64,000 nt of DNA from Mesorhizobium sp. ORS 3359 (GTDB lineage Bacteria > Pseudomonadota > Alphaproteobacteria > Rhizobiales > Rhizobiaceae): positions 1 through 64,000 of the forward strand of contig CCNC01000090.1 of the NCBI GenBank assembly GCA_000824845.1, in the 5' to 3' direction. Under the pieces are notes generated by a model. The model saw only the letters and a program-made list of their open reading frames with translations. It made no database searches and was not told the origin of the DNA. Every line of letters starts with the position of its first letter. The first letter of the stretch is position 1. This document shows positions 9,063 to 18,266 of this stretch, piece by piece. The position numbers and the translations under genes are program-made.

Positions 9063-10097
9063 ATGCAGTACCGTACGCTCGGACGAACCGGCATCAAGGT
9101 CAGCCCCTATTGCCTCGGCGCAATGATGTTCGGCGGCATAGCCAATGCCGATCATGACGATGCGGTCCGCATCATCCATAAGGCGCTGGATTTCGGCATC
9201 AACTTTGTCGACACCGCTGATCGCTACAGCGCCGGCGAATCCGAGCAGATCGTCGGCAAGGCCCTGAAGGGGCGCCGCGACAGCATCGTGCTTGCCACCA
9301 AGGTCCATGGCCCGATGGGCGATGATCCCAACATGCAAGGCAATTCGCGGCGCTGGATCACCCGTGCGGTAGAGGATTCGCTCAAGCGCCTGCAGACGGA
9401 CTACATCGACCTCTACCAGATCCACCGTCCTTCGCCGGACACCGACATCGAAGAGACGCTTTCGGCGCTTACCGACCTGATGCGGGCGGGAAAGGTGCGG
9501 GCCATCGGCTCCTCGACCTTCCCGGTTTCCGAAATCGTCGAGGCGCAGTGGGTCGCGGAGCGGCGCGGCCTCGCGCGCTTCCGCACCGAGCAGCCGCCCT
9601 ATTCGATCCTCGACCGCGGCATCGAACGCGACATGCTGCCCACCTGTCAGCGCTACGGCATGGGCGTGCTGGTCTGGAGCCCGCTGTCCAAAGGCCTGCT
9701 TACCGGCCGCTACCGCAAGGGGCAGCCGCTACCCGAAGGCGGCATACGAGCGAAATTCATGCCGAGGCAAATGTCCGATGAGCGGAGCCTCGATGTGGTC
9801 GAGCAGCTGATTCCGCTGGCGGCCGAAGCCGGCATGTCCCTCACTCACTTGGCGATGGCGTTCGTCATGGCGCATCCCGGCGTGACATCGGCGATCCTCG
9901 GCCCGCGCACCATGCAGCATCTCGACGACCTGCTTGCCGGCGCCGACATCCGCCTGGCCGACGACGTCCTCGACCGCATCGACCGGATCGTTCCGCCCGG
10001 CACCGATGTCGGCCTGAACGAAGCCGCATACAATCCACCGGCTCTGACCACCGCCAGCCTCCGCCGCCGTCCAGCCGCGGAACGGGCGGCGGTATGA
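9063..10097 (+). CDS. aldo/keto reductase
   Basis: A 344-residue aldo/keto reductase, an NADPH-dependent TIM-barrel enzyme reducing carbonyls. The catalytic tetrad is visible: Asp and Tyr in DTADRYSAGESE, Lys in ATKVHG, His in YQIHRPS. The C-terminal cofactor segment is seen in SAILGPRTMQHL. AAGGAG precedes the ATG. It probably belongs to the TetR-controlled unit with the preceding SDR, although the 80-base gap allows its own promoter. Confidence 0.9.
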   Translation: MQYRTLGRTGIKVSPYCLGAMMFGGIANADHDDAVRIIHKALDFGINFVDTADRYSAGESEQIVGKALKGRRDSIVLATKVHGPMGDDPNMQGNSRRWITRAVEDSLKRLQTDYIDLYQIHRPSPDTDIEETLSALTDLMRAGKVRAIGSSTFPVSEIVEAQWVAERRGLARFRTEQPPYSILDRGIERDMLPTCQRYGMGVLVWSPLSKGLLTGRYRKGQPLPEGGIRAKFMPRQMSDERSLDVVEQLIPLAAEAGMSLTHLAMAFVMAHPGVTSAILGPRTMQHLDDLLAGADIRLADDVLDRIDRIVPPGTDVGLNEAAYNPPALTTASLRRRPAAERAAV

Positions 10098-10115
10098 GCG
10101 CGCGACGCGACGACG

Positions 10116-11804
10116 TTATCTCTGCACATTTGCGACACGCGGGTCCGGAATGGGCACGGCGGCGATCAGTTCGCGCGTGTAATCCTCCCGCGGTGACGAC
10201 AGCACCGCGCGGCGCGGGCCGGCTTCGACGATACGGCCGGCGCGCATGACGGCGACGTCATGGCTCATGCGCTCGACCACCGCCATGTCGTGCGAGATGA
10301 AGAGATAGGCTAGGCCCAGCGTCTCCTGCAGCTCCAGCATCAGGTCGAGCACGCGAGCGCGCACCGACACGTCCAGCGCGGCGACGCTTTCGTCGGCAAC
10401 GATCAGCTTCGGTTCCAGCGCCAGGGCGCGTGCGATGCAGATGCGCTGGCGCTGGCCGCCGGAAAATTCGTGCGGATAGCGCGAGGCGTGATCGGCTTCG
10501 AGCCCGACGCGCGCAAGAAGCGAGGCCACGCGCTCGCGCCGCTCGTCCCTGCTGCCGATGCCGTGAATGACGAGCGGCTCGGCGATTGCCGCGCCCACCG
10601 TCATGCGCGGGTCGAGCGAGGCGTAGGGATCCTGGAAGATCATCTGCGCGGCGCGGCGCACCGGCCGCATCGCGCTCGCCGAGAGGCCGTGAACGGACGT
10701 GCCGCCGATGATCACCGAGCCGGTGAACGGAACAAGGCCGAGCACGGCCTTGCCGGTGGTGGACTTGCCGGAGCCGCTCTCGCCGACGAGGCCGAGTGTG
10801 CGCCCGGGCCTTATCTCGAAGGAGACATCCTGCACCGCCGGCGCCTCCGAGGCGCGGCGGCGAAACAGGCTGGAGGATGCGCCGTAATCGACGACAAGCT
10901 TCTTCACCGAAAGCACGGGCGCTTCCCCTTCTGGGACCGGCGGTCGAGGGGTGGCCGTGACCCGGGGGGGTGCGTCGGTTCCCGCGAAGGCGCCGAGGCG
11001 CGGCACGGCGGCAAGCAGCTCGCGCGTGTAGTCGGCTTGCGGCCGCTCGAAGACGTCGAGCGCGGACCCGGCCTCGACGATCCGTCCGTCGCGCATGACG
11101 GCCACCCGGTCGGCCATCTCGGCGACGACGCCCATGTCATGGGTGATGAGGATGATGGCGGTGCCGAACTCCCGCTTCAGCTCGCGCATCAGTTTCAGGA
11201 TCTGCGCCTGCACCGTCACGTCGAGCGCCGTCGTCGGCTCGTCGGCCAGAAGCACTTTCGGCCGGCAGGACAGCGCCATGGCGATCATGACGCGCTGGCG
11301 CATGCCGCCGGAGAGCTCGTGCGGATATTGCTTCATGCGCCGCGCCGGGTCGCTGATATGCACGACATCCAGCATGTCGCGGGCACGCTGTTCGACGTTT
11401 GAACCTTCCGCTCCCTGGTGGATGCGGATCGCCTCGGTCAATTGCGTGCCGATCGAGTGTACAGGGTTGAGCGACGTCATCGGCTCCTGGAAAATCATCG
11501 CGATCTCGCCGCCGCGCACGTCGCGCATGGCGCGCTCCGGCAGTCGCGGGAGCGACTGGCGTTCGAGCCTGATGTCGCCGCCGGCGATGCGCAGCGAGGC
11601 GCGCGGCAAAAGGCGCATGATCGAGAGTGCCGTCACCGACTTGCCCGAGCCGGACTCGCCGGCAAGGCAGAGCGTCTCGCCCGGCGCCAGCGCAAAGCTG
11701 ATGCCGTCGATGACGCGCCTCGCGCCCTCAGGCGTCAGCGCGTCGACCGACAGGTTCTCGACGGTCAGGACAGCATCTCTTCCTCGCCCGGAACCATCCG
11801 CCAT
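10116..11804 (-). CDS. ABC transporter ATP-binding protein, tandem (DppD-DppF type) fusion
   Basis: About 562 residues with two complete ATPase domains, as in the fused ATP-binding subunits of peptide/nickel-type importers. The first half has Walker A GESGSGKSVT, signature LSGGMRQRV and Walker B VLLADEPTTALD. The second half has GESGSGKSTT, FSGGQRQRI and LIVADESVAALD. The ATG at 11804 overlaps the acetamidase stop by one base (TGATG), showing tight coupling. It is the last gene of the amide operon and would power the two permeases at 14.5-16.3 kb. Confidence 0.92.
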   Translation of the reverse strand: MADGSGRGRDAVLTVENLSVDALTPEGARRVIDGISFALAPGETLCLAGESGSGKSVTALSIMRLLPRASLRIAGGDIRLERQSLPRLPERAMRDVRGGEIAMIFQEPMTSLNPVHSIGTQLTEAIRIHQGAEGSNVEQRARDMLDVVHISDPARRMKQYPHELSGGMRQRVMIAMALSCRPKVLLADEPTTALDVTVQAQILKLMRELKREFGTAIILITHDMGVVAEMADRVAVMRDGRIVEAGSALDVFERPQADYTRELLAAVPRLGAFAGTDAPPRVTATPRPPVPEGEAPVLSVKKLVVDYGASSSLFRRRASEAPAVQDVSFEIRPGRTLGLVGESGSGKSTTGKAVLGLVPFTGSVIIGGTSVHGLSASAMRPVRRAAQMIFQDPYASLDPRMTVGAAIAEPLVIHGIGSRDERRERVASLLARVGLEADHASRYPHEFSGGQRQRICIARALALEPKLIVADESVAALDVSVRARVLDLMLELQETLGLAYLFISHDMAVVERMSHDVAVMRAGRIVEAGPRRAVLSSPREDYTRELIAAVPIPDPRVANVQR

Positions 11805-12748
11805 CAATTGAAGACGATCCTTGGGAAGTAGAACGAGACGACCCAATTCGGCATGTCGACAATCTCGCTGATGCGCAAGTCACCGCAGACCGAGCAGAGC
11901 ATGTAGGCGTCGACCGGCTTCAGCCCATGGTCGGCGGCGAGCAGATCGACCATGCGCATCACGCTTTCGCGCGCCGCGATCATCAGGTCCGGCCCGACGC
12001 CGGTTGTGACTTCGTAACCGGCCTCGTCGAGATGGCGGGTCACCGGGCCGGGCGTGGTGAAGCGCGGGCTTTCCAGCCGCGCGTCCTTGACCAGTTCGAT
12101 CGTCGCTTCGACGTCCATGCGGCTCTCGATCGCCGTGCCGCAGACCTCGCCGTCGCCCTGGGCGGCGTGGGTGTCGCCGATCGAGAACAGCGCGCCCTCG
12201 ACCTCGACCGGGAGGTAGAGCGTGGTTCCGGCCGCAAGGTCGCGGATGTCGAGATTGCCGCCGACGCGGCGCGGCGGCACCACGGAATGCAGGCCGGGTT
12301 CGGCCGGTGCCACGCCGATGGTGCCGGCGAAGGGTTTCAGCGGCACGCGCCCGCCCGGGCCATAGAGCGCCGGCGCCATCGAGGCGGCATCATATTTCCA
12401 GATGTGCAGCGCCGGCTCCTTGAACTGGTCGGCAAGCAGGCCGAAGCCCGGAATGTTGGCGGTCCAGCCGAGGCCCGACGGCTCGAAATGGCGCAGTGTG
12501 ATCTTCAGCGCATCGCCCGGCATCGCGCCTTCGACATAGACGGGTCCGGTCACCGGATTGACCTTGCCGAAATCCATGGTCGAAACATCCGCCACCGTGG
12601 AGTTCGCGTCGAACTGGCCGCCGGAGGAATCGAGGCATTCGAAATGGATCGTCGAACCCGGCCTAGCCGTCAGCGCTGGCTCAAAATCGCGGTTCCAGCC
12701 GAAATGGTGGCTGGCGCGATGGATGGTGTAGTCGCACTTCACGCACAT
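11804..12748 (-). CDS. acetamidase/formamidase family protein
   Basis: About 314 residues of the acetamidase/formamidase (FmdA/AmdA) family, which hydrolyses short aliphatic amides to the acid and ammonia. Family features include the aspartate- and histidine-rich region around GDTHAAQGDGEVCGTAIE and the early HFECLDSSGGQ. The ATG at 12748 (MCVKCDYT) is preceded by GAGAAG. It sits between a binding-protein gene and the transporter ATPase in an operon headed by AmiC/AmiR-like regulators, which fits uptake and hydrolysis of an amide as nitrogen source. The exact amide is unknown. Confidence 0.9.
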   Translation of the reverse strand: MCVKCDYTIHRASHHFGWNRDFEPALTARPGSTIHFECLDSSGGQFDANSTVADVSTMDFGKVNPVTGPVYVEGAMPGDALKITLRHFEPSGLGWTANIPGFGLLADQFKEPALHIWKYDAASMAPALYGPGGRVPLKPFAGTIGVAPAEPGLHSVVPPRRVGGNLDIRDLAAGTTLYLPVEVEGALFSIGDTHAAQGDGEVCGTAIESRMDVEATIELVKDARLESPRFTTPGPVTRHLDEAGYEVTTGVGPDLMIAARESVMRMVDLLAADHGLKPVDAYMLCSVCGDLRISEIVDMPNWVVSFYFPRIVFN

Positions 12749-12855
12749 GGTTGTTGCTTCTCGTTTGTTTTTGGCAAAGCCGCCCTCCCGTTCAGGCGGC
12801 ATCGTTGAAGGCCGCCGGCGGCGGGACGAACGCCCGCCGCCGGCAATGAGACGGC

Positions 12856-14478
12856 CTATTTGTTCACATAGATCGCTTCGTAATTGATGACGCGGGTCGG
12901 ATCGATGTAGATTTCGTCCGGGCCACCCATGCGCTTGGCCTTGGCCACCACGCGGCGTTCGTTGAAGACCGGAATCCAGGGCGCGTCATTGGTCTGGATG
13001 TCGGTGAAGATCTGCGCCCAGGCCTTGTTGCGCTCCTCGGCCTTGGCCGGTACCGGCATGGCGTCCGCCGCCTGGGCGCGGGCGTCGATGTCCTTGTTGC
13101 AGTACCACGACCAGTTCCAGCCGCCGGCAACCGCGCTGCCGCAGCCGAGGATCGGCCCGTAGAAGTCGGACGGATCCGGGAAGTCGGCGATCCAGCCGAG
13201 CCCGCCGGACCAGACCATGGGCGCTTGGCCCTGCGTGCCGCCGGCGGCAATCACGTTCGGATTGGCCACCGCCTTGATCTCGGCCTTGACGCCGATCGCC
13301 GCCAGATCCTGCTGGATCGCCTGCGTGATGCGTGGCTGCGGATCGGTGTTGGAGGTGTAGATCTGCGTCGAGAAGCCGTCCTTCAACCCGGCCTCGGCAA
13401 GCAGCGCCTTGGCCTTTTCGGGATCGTAGGCATAGCCCTTGTAGTTCTGGTCGTAGCCCGGCATCAGCGGCGGCAGCACCTGGCTTGCCGGCGTGGCGCG
13501 GCCATTGATGATGCGCACGATGCGGTCCTTGTTGATGGCCATGTTGACGGCCTGCCGCACCTTGGCGTTGTCGAAGGGTTTTACCTGCGTGTTCAAAGTG
13601 ACGTAGCTGGTTTCCAGCTGCTGGCGGTCGACGATCATGCCCTCGAACTCGGGGGACTTCTTCATCTCCAGATATTTCGCCGGCGGGATGCCGTCGCCGG
13701 CAATGTCGACCTCGCCCTTCTGCAGGCGCAACAGCGCCACCAGCGGTTCCTGGCCGATCTCGATCGTGAAAGAGTCGACATGCGGCCGGTCCTTGATGAA
13801 ATAATCGGGGTTCTTCTGGAAGACGAGGCGCTGGCCGATCGTCCATTCCTTCAGCGTGAAGGCGCCGGAGCCGACCGGATGCTTGCCGAAATCGCCGCCG
13901 GCGGCTTCCACCGCCTCTTTCGGCACGACGGAAGCGAAGTTGAGCGCCAGCACGTTGAGGAAGGTGGCGTCGGGCTGAGACAGCGTGAACTTCACCGTAT
14001 GGTCGTCTATCGCCGTGATGCCCTCCATCGTCTCGGCGGTGCCGGCGGTCATCTTGTCGGCGCCAACGATCGAGTGGAAGAAGCCGGCGCCCGGGCCTTG
14101 CGTCTTCGGGTTGACGGCGCGCTCGATCGACCATTTGACGTCCGCCGCCGTCACCGCGCGGCCGTTGGTGAACTTGACGCCGGGATGCAGCTTGAACGTA
14201 TAGACCTTGCCGTCGTCGGAGACGTCGTAGCTGTCGGCGAGCGACGGCGCGAGTTCGGTCGTGCCCGGCTTGTAGTCGACCAGGCGCGAGAACAGGGCGT
14301 TGATCATCGACCAGTTCTGCCAGTCATAACCGATAGCCGGATCCAGCGTGGCGATGTCGTCCTTGTAGGTGACGATGATGTCACCGCCATTGGTCGGCGT
14401 GTCGGCGAAGGCGACGGGCACCAGGGCCGAGGTGGCGAGCAAGGCCGCCAGGCCCATCTTTCTGACGAATTTGTTCAT
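12856..14478 (-). CDS. ABC transporter substrate-binding protein, peptide/nickel family
   Basis: About 540 residues of the family 5 extracellular solute-binding proteins (DppA/OppA-like), acting in the periplasm. A signal peptide is clear (KFVRKMGLAALLATSALVPVAFA). The mature chain begins DTPTNGGDIIV and contains the family segments DGKVYTFKLHPGVKFTNG and AVNMAINKDRI. The ATG at 14478 is chosen because AGAGGAG lies about 8 bases upstream; the in-frame GTG at 14487 is too close to that site. Given the operon, the ligand may be an amide or a small peptide amide. Confidence 0.92.
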   Translation of the reverse strand: MNKFVRKMGLAALLATSALVPVAFADTPTNGGDIIVTYKDDIATLDPAIGYDWQNWSMINALFSRLVDYKPGTTELAPSLADSYDVSDDGKVYTFKLHPGVKFTNGRAVTAADVKWSIERAVNPKTQGPGAGFFHSIVGADKMTAGTAETMEGITAIDDHTVKFTLSQPDATFLNVLALNFASVVPKEAVEAAGGDFGKHPVGSGAFTLKEWTIGQRLVFQKNPDYFIKDRPHVDSFTIEIGQEPLVALLRLQKGEVDIAGDGIPPAKYLEMKKSPEFEGMIVDRQQLETSYVTLNTQVKPFDNAKVRQAVNMAINKDRIVRIINGRATPASQVLPPLMPGYDQNYKGYAYDPEKAKALLAEAGLKDGFSTQIYTSNTDPQPRITQAIQQDLAAIGVKAEIKAVANPNVIAAGGTQGQAPMVWSGGLGWIADFPDPSDFYGPILGCGSAVAGGWNWSWYCNKDIDARAQAADAMPVPAKAEERNKAWAQIFTDIQTNDAPWIPVFNERRVVAKAKRMGGPDEIYIDPTRVINYEAIYVNK

Positions 14479-14507
14479 TGAGTTCACTCCTCTGTTGGTC
14501 TTGTTGG

Positions 14508-15428
14508 TTATTGGCTGCGGATGCGGGGATCGACGAACGGGGCGACGAAGTCGGCGAGCAAATTGCCGAGCACGATGGCCAGCGCCGAGACCAGCGTGAC
14601 GCCCATGATGATCGGCACGTCGACCTGCTGGATGGCCTGCCAGGCGAGTTGGCCGATGCCGGGCCAGCCATAGACGGCCTCGACCACCACCACGCCGCTC
14701 ATGAACTGGCCGATGTCGATGCCGACCATGGCGATGATAGGCAACAGCGCGTTGGGCAGCGCGTGGCCGAGCACGACGCGACGGCCGCTGAGCCCCTTGG
14801 CATGCGCGGTGCGCACATAGTCATGGCGCAGCACCTCGATCATGGCCGAACGCACCATGCGCGCATACCAGCCGGCGCCGAGCACGCCGAGCGTGAGCGC
14901 CGGCAGCACGACATGCCGCGCCGTGCCGAAGCCGGACATCGGGAACCAGCCGAGCGTGGCGGCAAAGACATAGAGAAGCAGCAGCGCCACGACGAATTGC
15001 GGCGACGAGACGCCGACGAAGGACAGCATCATCACCGAGCGGTCGACGAAGCCGCCGCGCCGGACCGCCGCGATGATGCCGAAGGTCAGGCCGAGCGCGA
15101 CCTCGACGACGATGCCGGCGGCCATGAGGATGAGCGTCGCCGGCAGCCGCGCCAGGATCAGCGGCAGCACCTCGGTCTTTTGCGTATAGGAGCGGCCGAG
15201 ATCGCCATGCAGCAGGTTGCCGACATAATGCAGGAACTGCATGCCCAGAGGCTGGTCGAAGCCAAGCTCATGCCGGATGGCGGCCACCATCTGCGGCGTC
15301 GCGGAGCGCCCGGCGATCAGCACGGCGGGGTCCGCCGGCAGGAAATAGAGCAGAAGGAAGGTGATGGCGGCCACGCCGAGCAGGATCAGCACGGCCTGGA
15401 CGAGACGGCGGGCCAGGAAGAAGGCCAT
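14508..15428 (-). CDS. ABC transporter permease, DppB type
   Basis: About 306 residues, an inner-membrane permease of the peptide-type importers. N-terminal MAFFLARRLVQAVLILLGV, the short-loop region FDQPLGMQFLHYVGNLLHGDLG and the EAA-like motif around YVRTAHAKGLSGRRV are typical of DppB. Six membrane segments are expected. The frame is open far upstream, but the real start at 15428 follows the stop of the second permease gene by two bases. It pairs with the DppC-type permease. Confidence 0.92.
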   Translation of the reverse strand: MAFFLARRLVQAVLILLGVAAITFLLLYFLPADPAVLIAGRSATPQMVAAIRHELGFDQPLGMQFLHYVGNLLHGDLGRSYTQKTEVLPLILARLPATLILMAAGIVVEVALGLTFGIIAAVRRGGFVDRSVMMLSFVGVSSPQFVVALLLLYVFAATLGWFPMSGFGTARHVVLPALTLGVLGAGWYARMVRSAMIEVLRHDYVRTAHAKGLSGRRVVLGHALPNALLPIIAMVGIDIGQFMSGVVVVEAVYGWPGIGQLAWQAIQQVDVPIIMGVTLVSALAIVLGNLLADFVAPFVDPRIRSQ

Positions 15429-15430
15429 CG

Positions 15431-16279
15431 TCACAGCCTCCCGCGCTGGGTCGGGTCGAGGATGTCGCGCAGGGCGTCGCCGATCAGATTGAAGGACAGC
15501 GCCGTGACGAGGATGATCGCGCCGGGAATGAACACCAGCCAGGGCGCATCCTGGAAATAGCTCTGGCTCTCGAAGATGATGTTGCCCCAGGAAGGCTGCG
15601 GCGGCTGCACGCCAATGCCGAGGAAGGACAGCGTCGCCTCGAGCAGCACCGTGGTGGCGATGCCGAGCGTGCCCCAGACGATCGCGGTCGGCATCAGGTG
15701 GGGAAGGATGTGCAGAAGGATGATGCGGCCATTGCCGGCGCCAAGCGAACGCTCGGCGACGATGAAGTCGCGTTCCACCAGGCCGCGCGTTTCGGTGTAG
15801 ACGATGCGGGCGACCTGCACCCAGTTCACCAGGGCGATCACCATGGCGACGATCCACAGGCTGGGTCTCAGCAGCGCCGCGAGCGCGATGGCGAGCAGCA
15901 GCGCCGGAAAGGCCATCATCAGGTCGGTGAAGCGCATCAGCAAGTTGCCGGCGGCGCCGCGCAGATAGCCGGCGAGCAGCCCGACAAGCAATCCGATCGC
16001 GACGGCGACGCCGTTGGCGACGAGACCGATGATGAGCGACGTGCGGGCGCCGAACAGCACGCGGGCGAAGAGGTCGCGGCCGAGCGTGTCGGTGCCGAAC
16101 AGATGGTCGCCGCCCGGAGGCAGCGGGGCGCCTTCGAGCGACAGGCCGTCGGCAAGCTGGTCGTCCGGCGAGAAATGCGCGATCCATGGCGCGAAGATCG
16201 CCGCCAGCAAGACGAGCACGACCACGACCAGCCCGAACAGGGCGGAAGGCCGTCTTATCAATTCACGCAGAACCCGCAT
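15431..16279 (-). CDS. ABC transporter permease, DppC type
   Basis: A 282-residue permease. The N-terminal helix (ALFGLVVVVLVLLAAIFAPWIA), the segment HLFGTDTLGRDLFARVLFGARTSL and the cytoplasmic EAA-like loop around RDFIVAERSLGAGNGRI are hallmarks of DppC. It lies 9 bases after amiR and 2 bases before the DppB-type gene. Together the two form the membrane channel of the amide-operon transporter. Confidence 0.92.
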   Translation of the reverse strand: MRVLRELIRRPSALFGLVVVVLVLLAAIFAPWIAHFSPDDQLADGLSLEGAPLPPGGDHLFGTDTLGRDLFARVLFGARTSLIIGLVANGVAVAIGLLVGLLAGYLRGAAGNLLMRFTDLMMAFPALLLAIALAALLRPSLWIVAMVIALVNWVQVARIVYTETRGLVERDFIVAERSLGAGNGRIILLHILPHLMPTAIVWGTLGIATTVLLEATLSFLGIGVQPPQPSWGNIIFESQSYFQDAPWLVFIPGAIILVTALSFNLIGDALRDILDPTQRGRL

Positions 16280-16288
16280 GCCAGCGGC

Positions 16289-16873
16289 CTACATCGCGCG
16301 CGGCACGGGCTCGTGCCCGGCAACTATTGCCGCAGCGACGTGCTCGACGGTAAGCCGGCGCTGCATGGCGAGGCGGCAGAGCGTGCGATAGGCGCCGGTC
16401 TCATCGCCGCCTTGCGCGGCCATGATCGAGCGCATCGCGTCGTAGACGATCGGTCTCAGCCGCAGACGCTCCTCCAGCCCGGCGATGCGCGCCTTGACGG
16501 CCGTGCGCTCGTGATGGGCGTGCGTGGCAAGCACCAGCGCCGGATAGACCGAGGAGGCGGTGACCGGCTTGGCGATGAGCGCGCCGGCGCCCTTTTCGAG
16601 CGCCCAGGCGATGCGGCCCGGCGCTTCGGAGCCGAGCAGCGCGACCACCGGAACGGGAGCATCGTCGCCGTGCCATGGCAAGAGATCGTCCCACCCCTGG
16701 TCGGCGTCGACGAGCACGATGTCGGCCGGCGTTTCGGCGAGATCGAGCGGCTTCCACTGCACCAGGACAGTGACGCCGAGACGTTCGAGCTGACGCTTCA
16801 GGCGCTCGATGTTGTCGTCGGCGCGATGCAGGATCGCGGCGCGCCAGGAAACGAAATTCGGCGTCAGCGTCAT
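16289..16873 (-). CDS. amiR: AmiR-like ANTAR-domain antitermination regulator
   Basis: About 194 residues. The first ~125 residues form a degenerate receiver-like domain without the usual phosphorylation-site pattern, followed by a coiled-coil segment and a C-terminal ANTAR RNA-binding domain (LRPIVYDAMRSIMAAQGGDE, AYRTLCRLAMQRR, VEHVAAAIV). In Pseudomonas, AmiR binds leader RNA to prevent termination and is held inactive by AmiC. The start overlaps the amiC stop by 4 bases, matching the AmiC-AmiR stoichiometric pair. The leader of this operon carries a terminator-like hairpin that could be its target. Confidence 0.9.
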   Translation of the reverse strand: MTLTPNFVSWRAAILHRADDNIERLKRQLERLGVTVLVQWKPLDLAETPADIVLVDADQGWDDLLPWHGDDAPVPVVALLGSEAPGRIAWALEKGAGALIAKPVTASSVYPALVLATHAHHERTAVKARIAGLEERLRLRPIVYDAMRSIMAAQGGDETGAYRTLCRLAMQRRLTVEHVAAAIVAGHEPVPRAM

Positions 16874-18009
16874 TGCACGACCCTCAGATGCGGGACGGGC
16901 TGGCTGGCCAGCGTGCCGACAAGATAGGGATCGGCGACGATCGCGCCATGCGAGGCGATGACGTCGAAGCCGGACTGGTCGTTGATGCGGCCGAGATGGA
17001 AAGGCAGGGCCGCATGATTGGTGCGCGGGTCGATGACAAGCGATCCGAGCACGGTCTGCCTCGGCCGGGCATGCAGGAACGCGCGCACGCTGGCGGGGTC
17101 GTCTCCATGGGTCGCGTTGATCGCCTCGGCGCAGAGCATGACGGCGGCATAGGCGCCGGCAAAAAAGCTGGAGACGCGCCGCTCGGCGCCGAAACGGGCG
17201 GCGACACGTTGCTTGAAGATTCGGTTTTCGCGCGATTCCAGGCTGTCGAAATAAGAGGCTGTCGAAAGCTGGCCGACGGCCGTGCCCGGCTCGATCTCGC
17301 CCAGTTCGCACTCCGTCAGGTCGCAGCTCAGCACCGGGCAGCGCTCCGGCGCGAAGGCGGGATTGCGATCGGCCAAGCGGCGCACGGCGGCCAGGAAGGC
17401 GTAGCTCGAAGGACCGATCATGTTGTTCAAGATGAAGTCGGGCCGGTGGCGCTCCAGATCGGCGATCAGCAGGCTGACATCGGTCTCCTCGATCGGCAAA
17501 TAGCGCTCGCCGAGCACCTCGCCGCCGGCGCGCGTGAGAAGCTCGCGCGCCAGCCGATTCATCTCCCAGCCCCAGACATAATTGGCGCCGGCGAGATAGA
17601 CGCGCTTGCCGTAGCGGGGCAGCATGTAGTCGAACAGCGGTATCAGATGCTGGTTGGGACAGGCGCCGGTGTAGATGACGTTCTCGTTGGCCTCGAAGCC
17701 TTCGTAGGGGCAGATGTACCAGAGCAGCCCGTCATATTTCTCCACCAGCGGGATGACGTCCTTGCGCGACAGGGAGGTGATGGTGCCGATCACATTGCGG
17801 CATTGGTCGTCGCGCAGCATGGCGCGGATCAAATCGAGGTAACGCTCCGGCTGGCCGCCCGGATCGCCGAAGACCGGCTCGATGCGCACGGCGCTGCCGG
17901 CCTTCTCCAGCTCCTCGATGGCAAATTCGGCGCCGGCGCGGCAGTCGCGGCCGATCGCCCCGTAGGGACCGGTGGTCGAATAGAGGATGCCGACCCTGAA
18001 CGTCTTCAC
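16870..18009 (-). CDS. amiC: AmiC-like amide sensor (periplasmic-binding-protein fold, no signal peptide)
   Basis: About 379 residues, close to the 385 of Pseudomonas AmiC. It has the type I branched-chain amino acid/urea binding fold. Shared landmarks are GILYSTTGPYGAIGRD at the start, DPGGQPERYLDLI, the YEGFEANENVIYTGACPNQ region and VWGWEMNRL. No signal peptide precedes the fold, so it acts in the cytoplasm as a ligand sensor and not as a transport receptor. GTG at 18009 follows GAGG by five bases. In Pseudomonas, amide binding to AmiC frees AmiR to antiterminate transcription. It is the first gene of the operon. Confidence 0.88.
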   Translation of the reverse strand: MKTFRVGILYSTTGPYGAIGRDCRAGAEFAIEELEKAGSAVRIEPVFGDPGGQPERYLDLIRAMLRDDQCRNVIGTITSLSRKDVIPLVEKYDGLLWYICPYEGFEANENVIYTGACPNQHLIPLFDYMLPRYGKRVYLAGANYVWGWEMNRLARELLTRAGGEVLGERYLPIEETDVSLLIADLERHRPDFILNNMIGPSSYAFLAAVRRLADRNPAFAPERCPVLSCDLTECELGEIEPGTAVGQLSTASYFDSLESRENRIFKQRVAARFGAERRVSSFFAGAYAAVMLCAEAINATHGDDPASVRAFLHARPRQTVLGSLVIDPRTNHAALPFHLGRINDQSGFDVIASHGAIVADPYLVGTLASQPVPHLRVVQ

Positions 18010-18018
18010 CCGGACCTC

Positions 18019-18072
18019 AAAAAAACAAAGGCCCCACACGCACCCCATGCTTTCATGAGACGCGGCGAGGCC
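18019..18072 (-). terminator. leader hairpin and U-tract upstream of amiC (candidate AmiR-controlled terminator)
   Basis: Reading the minus strand, GGCCTC (18072-18067) can pair with GGGGCC (18035-18030). Inside this, GCGTCTCATG (18063-18054) pairs with CATGGGGTGC (18049-18040) over ten consecutive positions including G-U pairs, closed by an AAAG loop. TTTG and seven T follow (18029-18019), then GAGG and the GTG start. A stem followed by a U-run in a 5' leader ahead of an ANTAR regulator is the expected place for regulated termination. The ANTAR hexaloop consensus is not clearly present. Confidence 0.65.
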
Positions 18073-18135
18073 ATGCTGCCCTTGCCCGGCCGTGCCGGAC
18101 GCGATGTGTTACGCGGGAAATTGTGCGCTTGCGAA

Positions 18136-18165
18136 ATAGAACACGAGTGGACGCAGGCTTGTCAA
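18136..18165 (-). promoter_or_regulatory. sigma70-like promoter of the amide operon
   Basis: On the minus strand, TTGACA (18165-18160) is separated by 18 bases from TTCTAT (18141-18136). Transcription would start near 18129, giving a leader of about 120 bases that includes the hairpin at 18072-18030. A second small hairpin with 7-bp arms (GTCCGGC and GCCGGGC, 18100-18084) precedes it. Confidence 0.6.
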
Positions 18166-18266
18166 CGGTCCTCCGCGCGAATGGGTACAATGGCTTGGTG
18201 GTTTGCCCATAAAGCGCCCGGCTCGCTCAAAGCCGCCACGGTTTTCAGCGGTGACGCCGCCGATGT

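Noticed and set aside
18019..18100. Canonical ANTAR two-hexaloop RNA motif in the amiC leader
   Set aside because: Two hairpins are present, but their loops (ACG and AAAG) do not match the six-base A1/G4 pattern, so only the terminator-like structure is claimed.
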